Positions 27,114 through 34,961 of a stretch of 64,000 nucleotides of DNA are shown here, one piece after another (within the stretch, counting starts at the first letter, position 1; each line of letters starts with the position of its first letter). The notes beneath the pieces are model-generated. The model was not told where the DNA came from. It did no database searches and was given only the letters and a program-made list of their open reading frames with translations. Both the position numbers and the translations under genes were made by a program. The DNA is from Rhizobium rhizogenes (GTDB taxonomy: Bacteria > Pseudomonadota > Alphaproteobacteria > Rhizobiales > Rhizobiaceae). Where the stretch lies: assembly GCF_002005205.3 (NCBI RefSeq), contig NZ_CP019702.2, positions 682,001 through 746,000 on the forward strand, given 5' to 3'.

Positions 27114-27487
27114 CATAGTTCCTCCCATCGACACGTCCGCCGCATTTGCGGAGCAAGGCCATTCCTCTTTATGGCTCGTCCAAGGCGTTGATGAGGAGCA
27201 TATGGCGTGCGGCAGCTGTGCTTCCACATCACGCCGGAGAAATTACCGATACTTTTTTGACTCTTTTTTGTCGATAATTGAATAGTCGCCCAACATGGCT
27301 GACCATAAACTCGGCGGTTGCGCCGATTTTTTTGCTCAATTTGGCGTGATGCGCTCAAACAATGCTCAGCCAGAGGCAATATCTGATGATTTTTTGGAGT
27401 TCGGCCTGCCTGGTGTCGGCAGGCCGAACTCATACTTTTCCGCAGCATATCTGTCGCTTATGCATCAGCGGCCGGTTTACCCGCCAC
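27114..27487. promoter_or_regulatory. 374-base intergenic region upstream of the AraC gene
   Basis: No gene is convincing here. Positions 27240-27300 are AT-rich, with two close copies of CTTTTTTG (27252-27269), and are a plausible promoter or regulator-binding zone for the AraC and transporter genes. Nearer the dehydrogenase stop is a perfect 14-bp inverted repeat, listed separately. Confidence 0.4.
27397..27431. terminator. perfect 14-bp inverted repeat after the xylitol-type dehydrogenase
   Basis: GAGTTCGGCCTGCC (27397-27410) pairs exactly with GGCAGGCCGAACTC (27418-27431) around a seven-base loop. It lies 57 bases past the dehydrogenase stop. On the minus strand the stem is followed by CAAAAAATC, not a T-run, so a classical terminator is doubtful; a factor-assisted terminator or a regulatory palindrome is possible. 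Confidence 0.55.
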
Positions 27488-28540
27488 TTATTGCGGCATC
27501 ACGATCTGCAGCTTCACATCCGTTTCCCGCGCCTCCACCGCACGGTCAAAACCGGCGATGCTGTCTTCGAAGGGAATTGTCGCGGAAATCAGTGGCTTAA
27601 GGTCGACCTTGCCGGATGCGATGAGGGCGACGGCCCGATCATAGACATTGGCGTAACGGAAAACCGTCTCCACCCGAAGCTCCTTGGCCTGCAGGCCGAC
27701 AATATCGACCGGAACCGGATCGACCGGCATGCCGACAAGCACGATCGCGCCGCCGGGCCGCGCCAGCTTCGCCATGCCGAGCACGGCGGGTGCAGCCCCC
27801 GAGCATTCGAAGACGACATCGCAGCCCCAGCCATCTGTGGCGGCTGCCACGGCCTCGGCAAGATTGCGCTCGCGAATGTTGACGGTCTCGATACCGTCAT
27901 AAGATGCGATAATGTCGAGCTTCGGCTGGGCGAGATCGGCAACGATGACCTTCGCGCAACCGCCGGCAAGAGCCGCCAGCGCCACCATCATGCCGATCGG
28001 ACCAGCACCCGTGACAACGGCGATATCACCGGGCTGGATGCGGGCTCTGAGTGCCGCCTGCATGCCGATGGCGAAGGGCTCGACCATGGCGCCTTCCGCG
28101 AAGGACACATTATCCGGCAGCTTGTAGGTGAAAGCGGCGGGGTGGATGACCTCCGGCGTCAGGCAGCCATGGATCGGCGGCGTCGCCCAGAAGCGAACGG
28201 CCGGATCCACGTTATAGATACCGAGCTTCGAAGCGCGCGACGTGGGGTCAGGAATACCCGGCTCCATGCAGACGCGGTCTCCAGCCTTCAGATGGCTCAC
28301 CTCGGCACCGGTTTCGATCACGGTTCCCGATGCCTCATGGCCCAGCACCATGGGCGCGTTGACGACAAAATGGCCGATCTTGCCATGGGTATAATAATGG
28401 ACGTCGGAGCCGCAGATGCCGACCGTATGGGTGCGGATGCGCACATCCTTCGGTCCGAGTTCACCAGGCCCGAATTCGTTGGGAATGTCAAAATCCCTGA
28501 GCGAGAGTTTGCCTTTTTCTTCCAGCACCAGTGCTTTCAT
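27488..28540 (-). CDS. zinc-dependent xylitol/sorbitol-type dehydrogenase
   Basis: A 350-residue medium-chain dehydrogenase. The catalytic zinc site is [11 protein letters not shown] (Cys near residue 42) and GHEASG; the coenzyme site is [10 protein letters not shown] near 172-181, followed by IVADLAQPK with Asp, indicating NAD. The usual structural-zinc cysteine cluster is absent; that stretch reads [14 protein letters not shown]. The product resembles xylitol dehydrogenase (D-xylulose reductase), and the neighbouring pentitol genes support that. The ATG at 28540 follows GGAGG; an upstream extension to 28582 has no such site. Confidence 0.87.
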   Translation of the reverse strand: MKALVLEEKGKLSLRDFDIPNEFGPGELGPKDVRIRTHTVGICGSDVHYYTHGKIGHFVVNAPMVLGHEASGTVIETGAEVSHLKAGDRVCMEPGIPDPTSRASKLGIYNVDPAVRFWATPPIHGCLTPEVIHPAAFTYKLPDNVSFAEGAMVEPFAIGMQAALRARIQPGDIAVVTGAGPIGMMVALAALAGGCAKVIVADLAQPKLDIIASYDGIETVNIRERNLAEAVAAATDGWGCDVVFECSGAAPAVLGMAKLARPGGAIVLVGMPVDPVPVDIVGLQAKELRVETVFRYANVYDRAVALIASGKVDLKPLISATIPFEDSIAGFDRAVEARETDVKLQIVMPQ

Positions 28541-28894
28541 CTCATCCTCCATGGTTTGCGATACGCCTGGCAGCGAATTCACTGGGCATCGGACCGAAAA
28601 GTGTATTGCGGTTTTCAGAAAATCCGATGCTCAAGCAAGAACTTGGAACGGCGGGACCGATTCCGCTTTGTCTCCCGCCATTCCAAGCGTGATGGCGTGC
28701 AATTTCGGCAAAAGTAAACAGAAATCCGCCGGATCGGCCGGTTTTTCTTTGCGAAGGAAAAACTGTATCGAGGGGCCTGCAATTTCTCATCACTGACGCG
28801 AGGTCACGGCCTTTCAGCAGAGGGACACAGGGCATGATTCGTCTGCCATTGCCGGGACCTTATTGTCCCCACAAGACCGGCGTACCAAGCCCTG
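28541..28894. other. 354-base intergenic region
   Basis: It lies between the dehydrogenase start and the DUF1801 stop, both on the minus strand, so it must hold the dehydrogenase promoter. Short reading frames here have no family resemblance or good ribosome binding sites. I see no clear hexamers or palindromes. Confidence 0.35.
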
Positions 28895-29353
28895 CTAGAG
28901 CTTCTCGCCCGGCAGCCGGCTCGCCTGCTTCACCCAGTCGGCAAACTGCGCTTCATCGAAAATACCCTCATGGATATCGAGGTAGCGAACCTTCGGATGT
29001 TTCGACGTGCCGGGCGGCAAAGGCTGCAAGGATGCGCCGTTAAGGAAGGTGACTTTGATATATCTGGTAAAGCAGTGGAGACTGAGGAACCAGATGTCAT
29101 CCTCCATGCCGTAAAGGGGCGAGTTCCACTTCACCGCCTTGCGCACACCGGGCACCAGGCTTTCAACCAGCGTGTCGATCCGCGCGCCGACCGGGCTTTT
29201 CCAGCCCGGCATGGCGGCAATGTAGGCCTGCACGGGGGCATCGCCATACCCCTTGGCAATCTGCGGATTGCCGCCCGAAAGGAGCTTCGGTGCGGCGGCG
29301 GACGGCTCGGTGTCCACGATTTTTGCAGCTTTATCCGACTTCTTTTCGGCCAT
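28895..29353 (-). CDS. DUF1801 domain protein
   Basis: A 152-residue soluble protein of the DUF1801 (YdhG-like) family: a Lys/Ala-rich N-terminal extension (1-45), then VQAYIAAMPGWKSPVGARID and the characteristic VRKAVKWNSPLYGMEDD and YIKVTFLNGASLQP. The biochemical function is unknown. It appears monocistronic: 263 bases separate its start from the stop of the next minus-strand gene, and 354 bases separate its stop from the next downstream gene. Confidence 0.85.
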   Translation of the reverse strand: MAEKKSDKAAKIVDTEPSAAAPKLLSGGNPQIAKGYGDAPVQAYIAAMPGWKSPVGARIDTLVESLVPGVRKAVKWNSPLYGMEDDIWFLSLHCFTRYIKVTFLNGASLQPLPPGTSKHPKVRYLDIHEGIFDEAQFADWVKQASRLPGEKL

Positions 29354-29616
29354 CCCGGTCTCCTCCCAGTATCATGCGGCTTCCTGACATTTTCCCGAGC
29401 CGCGGTACAAGGCTGCCATAAAAAGCGACCACAGTAAAAAAACTATATTTTATGCACAGCCCTTGCTTCGCCCCGGCGATGCATATCCGGGGGAGTATCT
29501 GCGGAAAAACCCTCTATTTCCGCATGGCGACTGAAGCGCAGACACGACGGTACCGACCCGCCATGGCTGGCAGGCCAATTCCAGCCACAATGCGACGACA
29601 GTGCCCTATCGCGGTT

Positions 29617-31056
29617 TCAGGCGCGCAAGGCGGCTGCAGGAGACTGGCGATAGGCAAGGAGGGCCGGTATCGCGGCAAGAACGGCGGCAAAGCCCAGCAG
29701 GAAGAGCGCAAGACGCAGATCCTCGCCGGTGAAGCCGACGGGCAGGATCACGCCGCTTCTTGCGGTAAAAAGCTGCGCGCCGATATGGGCTGCACCCAAC
29801 CCAACCAGAAAACCGATGCCGACACCAAGCGCCACCAGAAAGAAAAGCTCCAGCCAGACGATCGCGAAAACCGAGCCACGGGGCGCCCCGAATGCCCGCA
29901 ATGCGCCGATCTGCCGACGCCGTTGCCCGATATGGATCACCGTGACCAGCATCAGCGCCGCCGCCACCAGCCCTTGCGAGCCGGCCGCGACCGCGCTCAG
30001 CACCGTCTTGGCGTCTCCAAGCGTGGCATAAAGACCGGTCAGCACTTCTCCCGGGAAAACACCAAGCGTATTGCCGCTGCGATATTCCTGTCGCAGGCGA
30101 TAGGCATCGGCAATCGTCTTCGGCTTGACGAGAATGGCCGGCAGACCGGGTAAGCCTTCACCAAAAGTCTCCACGATCGGCGCATCGGGATCGATGCCGC
30201 CATGATGATCGGCCTCGGCATGGCCCGAAGAAGCATTGGAGGCAGGCACCTCATTTTGTCCCTGCTGCGCCCCGGTCTGGACAACGGCATGGTCGTGGCC
30301 CGCCTCCCCTTCGGAGTGCGTGTCGCCATCCTCGTGATGCTCCCCATCTTCATGGGCATGATCGTGGGCGTGATCGCGACCATCCGCCTGATGACCGCCG
30401 CCATCCGCATGGTTTACGCCTTCCGCTTCACCGTGATCATGACCATGGTCCTGGCCGAGACCATGGACGTGCCATACGGCCTGTATCGGCACGAGAATGG
30501 CACGATCCCAGGGGGTGCCGGTCGGTTGCAGCCTGCCGACAACCGTATAGGCTATTTCAGTGTGGGTATGACCGCCGGTTTCGGCGGTGCCATGCATCGG
30601 CTTGATCTCGGCGCCAAGGGACAGATTGACGGCGGCACCGAGGACGGCTTCGCCTTCCAGCGCGAACATCCTGCCCTCGGTAAAACCGGGTGTCGTGTTG
30701 CCGACAAGGCTCGTCGTCGTGCCGACGATGGGATAGCCGGAAAAGGAATCGCCGAAACCGACCGGCGCTGCCCAGGCAACGCGCGGATCAGCGGCAAGTC
30801 TGGTGAGGACGGCGCCATCCACGAGCGGCAGGGGTGCCGCCTGCAGAAAGATGGAAGAAAGGACCAGCTGGGTTTCACTGCCGGCCGCACCGACGACGAG
30901 ATCGAATTTATCGGCAGCGCGGGCGCTGCCAAGACGCAGCGACCGTTCCTGCAGCGTGACCGCCACGCCGAGCGCAGTGGCCAGCGCAACCAGCAGAACC
31001 ACGACGGCCCCGCCCAGCCACAGGCGGCGCAGGTCGGCAAGGATGAAACCGATCAT
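29617..31056 (-). CDS. FtsX/MacB-like ABC permease with a histidine-rich loop
   Basis: The 479-residue permease has one N-terminal membrane span (about 13-34), a large periplasmic domain, and three spans in the last 130 residues, ending in the family-typical YRQSPAAALRA. Residues 196-287 form an insertion with about 19 His plus many Asp/Glu (for example DHGHDHGE and DHAHDHAHEDGEHH), a likely zinc or other divalent-metal-binding loop. The start overlaps the upstream ATPase stop (ATGA). Homologous modules in Pseudomonas and Vibrio (Zur-controlled, ZrgBC-like) are tied to zinc. Direction of transport and ligand are inferred. Confidence 0.83.
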   Translation of the reverse strand: MIGFILADLRRLWLGGAVVVLLVALATALGVAVTLQERSLRLGSARAADKFDLVVGAAGSETQLVLSSIFLQAAPLPLVDGAVLTRLAADPRVAWAAPVGFGDSFSGYPIVGTTTSLVGNTTPGFTEGRMFALEGEAVLGAAVNLSLGAEIKPMHGTAETGGHTHTEIAYTVVGRLQPTGTPWDRAILVPIQAVWHVHGLGQDHGHDHGEAEGVNHADGGGHQADGRDHAHDHAHEDGEHHEDGDTHSEGEAGHDHAVVQTGAQQGQNEVPASNASSGHAEADHHGGIDPDAPIVETFGEGLPGLPAILVKPKTIADAYRLRQEYRSGNTLGVFPGEVLTGLYATLGDAKTVLSAVAAGSQGLVAAALMLVTVIHIGQRRRQIGALRAFGAPRGSVFAIVWLELFFLVALGVGIGFLVGLGAAHIGAQLFTARSGVILPVGFTGEDLRLALFLLGFAAVLAAIPALLAYRQSPAAALRA

Positions 31057-31742
31057 GCCGCGATCTCCTTCCGCTCGGTATCGGCAACGATACGGCCGCC
31101 ACTCAGGGTCAGACGCCGGTCGAGACGGCCGATAAGATGCTGGTCATGGCTGGCGACAATCAGGGTGCTGCCGGTGTCGGTGGCGACGGATAGAAGCAGG
31201 TCGCCGACGGCTTCCCCGCTTTCGAGATCAAGGCTCGCGGTCGGTTCGTCGGCAATGATCACCCCGGGGCTGCGCAGCAGCGCGCGGGCGATGGCAACCC
31301 GCTGCATTTCACCGCGTGACATGGTCTCGACGTGCTGACCGGGACGCTTGAGACCGACGGTTGCAAACAGGGATTGCGCACGTTTTATGAGGTCTGCATT
31401 TGCCACACGCGACAGGCGGGCCGGCAGCAGGATATTGTCCAGCGCGGAAAGGCCGGGAAAAAGATGAAACTCCTGCATGACGAGGCCGATATTGGCGGCA
31501 CGCCAGCGATCGCGACGGCTCTCGGACAAATCGGCGATATTCTCGCTCCCCCACACGACACGGCCGACCGCGACGCGCTCAAGGCCGGCGATAATATTGA
31601 TGAGGGTGCTCTTGCCCGAGCCGGAACCGCCCGTCAGCGCCACACGGCTTCCGGCAGCGATTTCCAGACGGTCGAGAACGAGAACCGGGGCCGCCAGACC
31701 GGGAAAGGACACGGCAAGATTTTCTATCTTCAGAGGCAGCAT
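31053..31742 (-). CDS. LolD/MacB-like ABC transporter ATP-binding protein
   Basis: A 229-residue ATPase with Walker A GGSGSGKST (about 38-46), a Q-loop in VMQEFHLFPGLSALDN, signature MSRGEMQRVAIARALL and Walker B VIIADEPTASLD. It pairs with the downstream FtsX-like permease, with which it overlaps by four bases. The signature has SRGE instead of SGGE, a common variant. It starts four bases after the stop of the Tat-exported protein gene, so the three genes form one transcription unit. Confidence 0.9.
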   Translation of the reverse strand: MLPLKIENLAVSFPGLAAPVLVLDRLEIAAGSRVALTGGSGSGKSTLINIIAGLERVAVGRVVWGSENIADLSESRRDRWRAANIGLVMQEFHLFPGLSALDNILLPARLSRVANADLIKRAQSLFATVGLKRPGQHVETMSRGEMQRVAIARALLRSPGVIIADEPTASLDLESGEAVGDLLLSVATDTGSTLIVASHDQHLIGRLDRRLTLSGGRIVADTERKEIAA

Positions 31743-31745
31743 GTC

Positions 31746-32216
31746 TCAAACCGTCGCGTATTCTGCCTGGCGGATGCGCAGCAGGCTGACGAAGCCGGTA
31801 TCCGGATCTGTCCAGGAACCCGTTTCCAGCGTGCCGCGCGCTTCAATCGTCTGGCTGGGCTGGGTAAAGGTCTGTTTCTCGCCGAGATAGACAACGACGA
31901 TATTGTCCGGCCAGTCGGAATCGGTGGAGCAGAACGGGCAGATCGACATCGGGATTTCGGTCAGAACGAAAAACTGCGCTTCGGCCTTCAGCGGCGGCGC
32001 CATGAAGCCGCGCATGGCGACCTCCTTGCCGTTCAGCTGCTTGACCTTCTCGGAAAACTCCAGCCCGAGCACGCTGACCTTGCCATAAAGTTCATCAAAG
32101 GTGAGGTCGCTTTTCGCCTGCGCGCGCGTGCCGGCGGCCAGCAGCGGCAGACCGGCAATGAGACCCAGGGTCTGGCGACGGCTGAACCACGCCTGATCAG
32201 GCTTGCCCATGACCAT
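31746..32216 (-). CDS. Tat-exported DUF3299-like protein of the metal ABC module
   Basis: A 156-residue protein with a twin-arginine signal (SRRQTLGLIAGLPLLAAG, residues about 12-29). The mature part has KEVAMRGFMAPPLKAEAQ and a CPFCSTDSDWPDN segment with a CxxC pair near residues 93-96. Proteins of the DUF3299 type accompany the same ATPase/permease pair in Pseudomonas zinc-responsive operons. That family link is based on position and on the GFMxP/xxF pattern, so it is tentative. Export in folded form suggests a bound cofactor or metal. It is the first gene of the three-gene unit. Confidence 0.65.
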   Translation of the reverse strand: MVMGKPDQAWFSRRQTLGLIAGLPLLAAGTRAQAKSDLTFDELYGKVSVLGLEFSEKVKQLNGKEVAMRGFMAPPLKAEAQFFVLTEIPMSICPFCSTDSDWPDNIVVVYLGEKQTFTQPSQTIEARGTLETGSWTDPDTGFVSLLRIRQAEYATV

Positions 32217-32318
32217 TCTCCTTTTTGAAAGGCCTCACATCGTCAGCCATGGCTGGCAACGCGAGGCCGGAAACCGGCAGGGACACACCGCACAGTGCTC
32301 CCCTGCCCCGTTCAGTTA

Positions 32319-34073
32319 TTAGTTGGTCTGCTTTGCGCCGAGCGCGAGGGCTTCTGCGAGACCCTTATAGACATCGCTCTGTTCCATGTAGCCGCGGAAA
32401 CCTTCGGCGCCCGGACCTTCAGCCTGCAGCACGACATCATCGACCGCATGGACGCCACTGTCCGAACTCTTCGGAATGATACCGGTGACGAGAACGGCAC
32501 CGGGAACATCCTTGTACTGTTCGTTGGCGATATATTCCTTCTTTTCGTTCTGGATGGCCGGTGCGAAGGGGCCGTCGAGCTTCGGACGGAAGGTTTCGTA
32601 GTGATCCGGGCCGTTATTGGCGTTCAGGAACAGGCGACGCGAGACATCGACCCTGTCCGGATAGCCATCGCCGTCCTTGTCTTCATAGTTCGGGAAGCCG
32701 GCTTCGGCATAGGTGCCGACCTTTTCGCGCATGTCCGTGCCGGGCTTGTCGTCATCAACGGTGCCGATGATGGAAACACCATGGGTATGGTCGCCGGTGA
32801 CGATGATCAGCGTATCGGGATTCTTGGCCGCAAATTCGCGGGCAACGCCGATGGCCTTGTCGAATTCGATCGTGTCGACCACGGCGCGGTCCCAGTCGAG
32901 CGGGTGGGACATCTTGTCGACGTTGGCCGCTTCGACCATCAGGAAGAAACCGTCCGGGTTCTTCGACAGGCTGTCGAGCGCAACCTTGGTCATTTCAACG
33001 AGACCCGGCTGATCCGGGAACTTGCCCGTGGTGCCCTTCTTCAGGAACTCGCGGTCCAGCGTGGTGTCCATGTTACCGGTGTGGAACAGGCCGAGGATCT
33101 TGCCGGTATTGGTGCCGGCAGCCGTTGCGAGTTCAGCCTTGCTGGTCGCCAGCGTATAGCCTGCTTCCTTGAACAGGGCGATATAGTCCTTGTCGTCCTT
33201 GCGCTTGGAACCGGCGGTGGACTGCGGCAGGAAATAAGCGGAACCGCCGCCGAGAAGCACATCCGGCTTCACGTCGAACAGCATGCCATTGATTTCAGCC
33301 TTGTCGCCACGCTTGCGGGTGTGGGCAACGACGGCAGCCGGCGTCGCATCCTGCACTTCGGCGGTGGAGATGATGCCGATCGACTTCTTGGTCTGACGGC
33401 GCAGGGCTTCGGCAAGCGTTTCCACCTTGGGGTCGTCCAGCGAGGCCGGGGTACGGTCGGCATAAACGCCGATGGCGTTCACGGCGGTCTTGTGACCGGT
33501 CATGTAGGCCGACATGGTGTTGGCGCTGTCGGTGGCGACGGCATCGGTGGCGGACGTGCCGATAAAGGCGACCGGCGGCACATCGTCCATGTTGAGACGG
33601 CCATTGGCCTTGCCCTGTGTCATGCCCTTGGACATGATGCGGGCGGCCGTGCGATGGGCAACCGACAGACCGTCGGCAATCAGGAAGATGACATTCTTGG
33701 CCTTCGCCTGGTCAGGCGTGCCATAGACGGTCCAGGTCACGCTCCTGGTTTCGGAACCGGCCGAAACTTCAACCTTGTAGTCACCGGCATCGGCAAGCGA
33801 GACGCCACGCAGGATGACGGCCGAGCCAAGAACCTTGTCCTTGTTCTTTTCTTCGGCAACGAACTCGGCATCCTTGCCGAGCAGAGCCTTGTAATCCTGG
33901 CCGTTGACGGTGATCTTGACGTCTTCCGGCTTTACGACAGTGTCGAATTCAGCCTTGAAATCAAACGGTGAGCCGGTCAGGATCGTAGCACGATCAAGCG
34001 GATAGACCTCGGCAGCCTGAGCGGCGCCGGCAAGAACGGTCGTAGCGACCAAAGCAGCAACAATTTTGCGCAT
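32319..34073 (-). CDS. periplasmic alkaline phosphatase (PhoA-type fold)
   Basis: The 584-residue phosphatase has a signal peptide (MRKIVAALVATTVLAGAAQA). After an N-terminal beta domain (about 20-125), the metal-site Asp lies in NVIFLIADGLS. The phosphorylated Ser lies in ATDSANTMSAYMTGHKT, and GDHTHGVS supplies C-terminal metal ligands. It should release phosphate from monoesters outside the cytoplasm. The ATG at 34073 follows GAGGGG; readings further upstream would run into the Pho box. A good Pho box 51 bases upstream implies PhoB control. It lies 102 bases upstream of the metal ABC genes, with no clear terminator between. Confidence 0.9.
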   Translation of the reverse strand: MRKIVAALVATTVLAGAAQAAEVYPLDRATILTGSPFDFKAEFDTVVKPEDVKITVNGQDYKALLGKDAEFVAEEKNKDKVLGSAVILRGVSLADAGDYKVEVSAGSETRSVTWTVYGTPDQAKAKNVIFLIADGLSVAHRTAARIMSKGMTQGKANGRLNMDDVPPVAFIGTSATDAVATDSANTMSAYMTGHKTAVNAIGVYADRTPASLDDPKVETLAEALRRQTKKSIGIISTAEVQDATPAAVVAHTRKRGDKAEINGMLFDVKPDVLLGGGSAYFLPQSTAGSKRKDDKDYIALFKEAGYTLATSKAELATAAGTNTGKILGLFHTGNMDTTLDREFLKKGTTGKFPDQPGLVEMTKVALDSLSKNPDGFFLMVEAANVDKMSHPLDWDRAVVDTIEFDKAIGVAREFAAKNPDTLIIVTGDHTHGVSIIGTVDDDKPGTDMREKVGTYAEAGFPNYEDKDGDGYPDRVDVSRRLFLNANNGPDHYETFRPKLDGPFAPAIQNEKKEYIANEQYKDVPGAVLVTGIIPKSSDSGVHAVDDVVLQAEGPGAEGFRGYMEQSDVYKGLAEALALGAKQTN

Positions 34074-34123
34074 ATTCCCCTCGCAAGACATGTGAAAACC
34101 ACAGCCTCTCCTAGACCCGCCAC

Positions 34124-34141
34124 ATGACAGTTGCATGACTT
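34124..34141 (-). promoter_or_regulatory. Pho box upstream of the alkaline phosphatase
   Basis: Read on the minus strand: AAGTCAT-GCAA-CTGTCAT. The PhoB consensus is two CTGTCAT heptamers separated by four bases; the second copy matches 7/7, the first 5/7. It lies 51 bases before the phosphatase ATG, on its strand, where activation by PhoB would be expected. Confidence 0.75.
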
Positions 34142-34246
34142 GCAGACGACCATGTCCTGAAAGCGGGCAGCAACGGGAACCCGCCACGGCGCATGCGAGA
34201 CGCCGATCCCCACCGGCCGAAATATGCCGGCGTCAGCGAAACCGGG

Positions 34247-34840
34247 TCAGCCTTTCTTGATGCGCAACCCTTCCAGCAAGGTGCGGAAACTCCCGACGGC
34301 CCGTTTCGAGGTCATCTCGGGGTCGTCGGAATTCGCGATCCACTGGGCGGCGCTGCTGCTCGCCGCGTTGATGAAACGGGCGCATGCTTCCGGATCGATA
34401 TCGGCGATCGTGCCTTCCTGCCTGAGCGCCTCAAGGCTTCGCGCAACGGCCGAGATGCAGCCATTGGCATTCGGCCAGCGGGAGGGATCGCCGAGCACCG
34501 CCGGTCCGTCGCGGAACATGATCCGCTGGATTTCCGGCTCAAGGGCCATGCGGACATAACCGACATTTTCATCAACGAAACCGTCCCACCGGGTTGCGGC
34601 CCTTGAGGAAATCTCACAGAGTCTTTTCGTCATCTCCGCGTCGATTTCGGCCACGACTGACAGCAGCAGGCCCTTTTTATCACCAAAATGGTGATAGAGC
34701 GCACCACGGGTCAGCCCCGCCTCGGCCGTAAAATCGTCCATCGACGCTTCGGCATAACCGATGCTGCCAAATGCCTTGCGGCCGGCGGCCAGAAGCTTCG
34801 CCCGTGTCTCGGCGATCATTTCACTGCGGGGTTTGCGCAT
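34247..34840 (-). CDS. TetR-family repressor, divergent to an MFS exporter
   Basis: A 197-residue TetR regulator. The N-terminal helix-turn-helix (about 10-55) reads IAETRAKLLAAGRKAFGSIG and AGLTRGALYHHFGDKKGLL; the C-terminal ligand domain has YVRMALEPEIQRIMFRDGPAVLG. The ATG at 34840 is preceded by GGAG. Upstream lie three palindromic repeats of the form CATACG-N3-CGTATG spanning the divergent promoters. It therefore probably represses itself and the MFS gene and responds to an exported compound. Confidence 0.9.
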   Translation of the reverse strand: MRKPRSEMIAETRAKLLAAGRKAFGSIGYAEASMDDFTAEAGLTRGALYHHFGDKKGLLLSVVAEIDAEMTKRLCEISSRAATRWDGFVDENVGYVRMALEPEIQRIMFRDGPAVLGDPSRWPNANGCISAVARSLEALRQEGTIADIDPEACARFINAASSSAAQWIANSDDPEMTSKRAVGSFRTLLEGLRIKKG

Positions 34841-34857
34841 TTTTTCTCCGTCGTCCA

Positions 34858-34925
34858 CATACGTTGCGTATATTAGTTGACATACGCCACGTATGCAATT
34901 ATTTCATTCACATACGCCACGTATG
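34858..34925. promoter_or_regulatory. three operator-like palindromes between tetR and the MFS gene
   Basis: CATACGTTGCGTATA (34858-34872), CATACGCCACGTATG (34881-34895) and an identical CATACGCCACGTATG (34911-34925). The last two start exactly 30 bases apart, close to three helical turns; the first starts 23 bases before the second. They are the obvious TetR binding sites. Confidence 0.8.
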
Positions 34926-34961
34926 TGTGTGGTGGATACTCCCTGAACAAGGTGCATCCCG

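Noticed and set aside
32295..33971. 558-codon open frame on the plus strand
   Set aside because: It is opposite the alkaline phosphatase, whose active-site motifs are intact.
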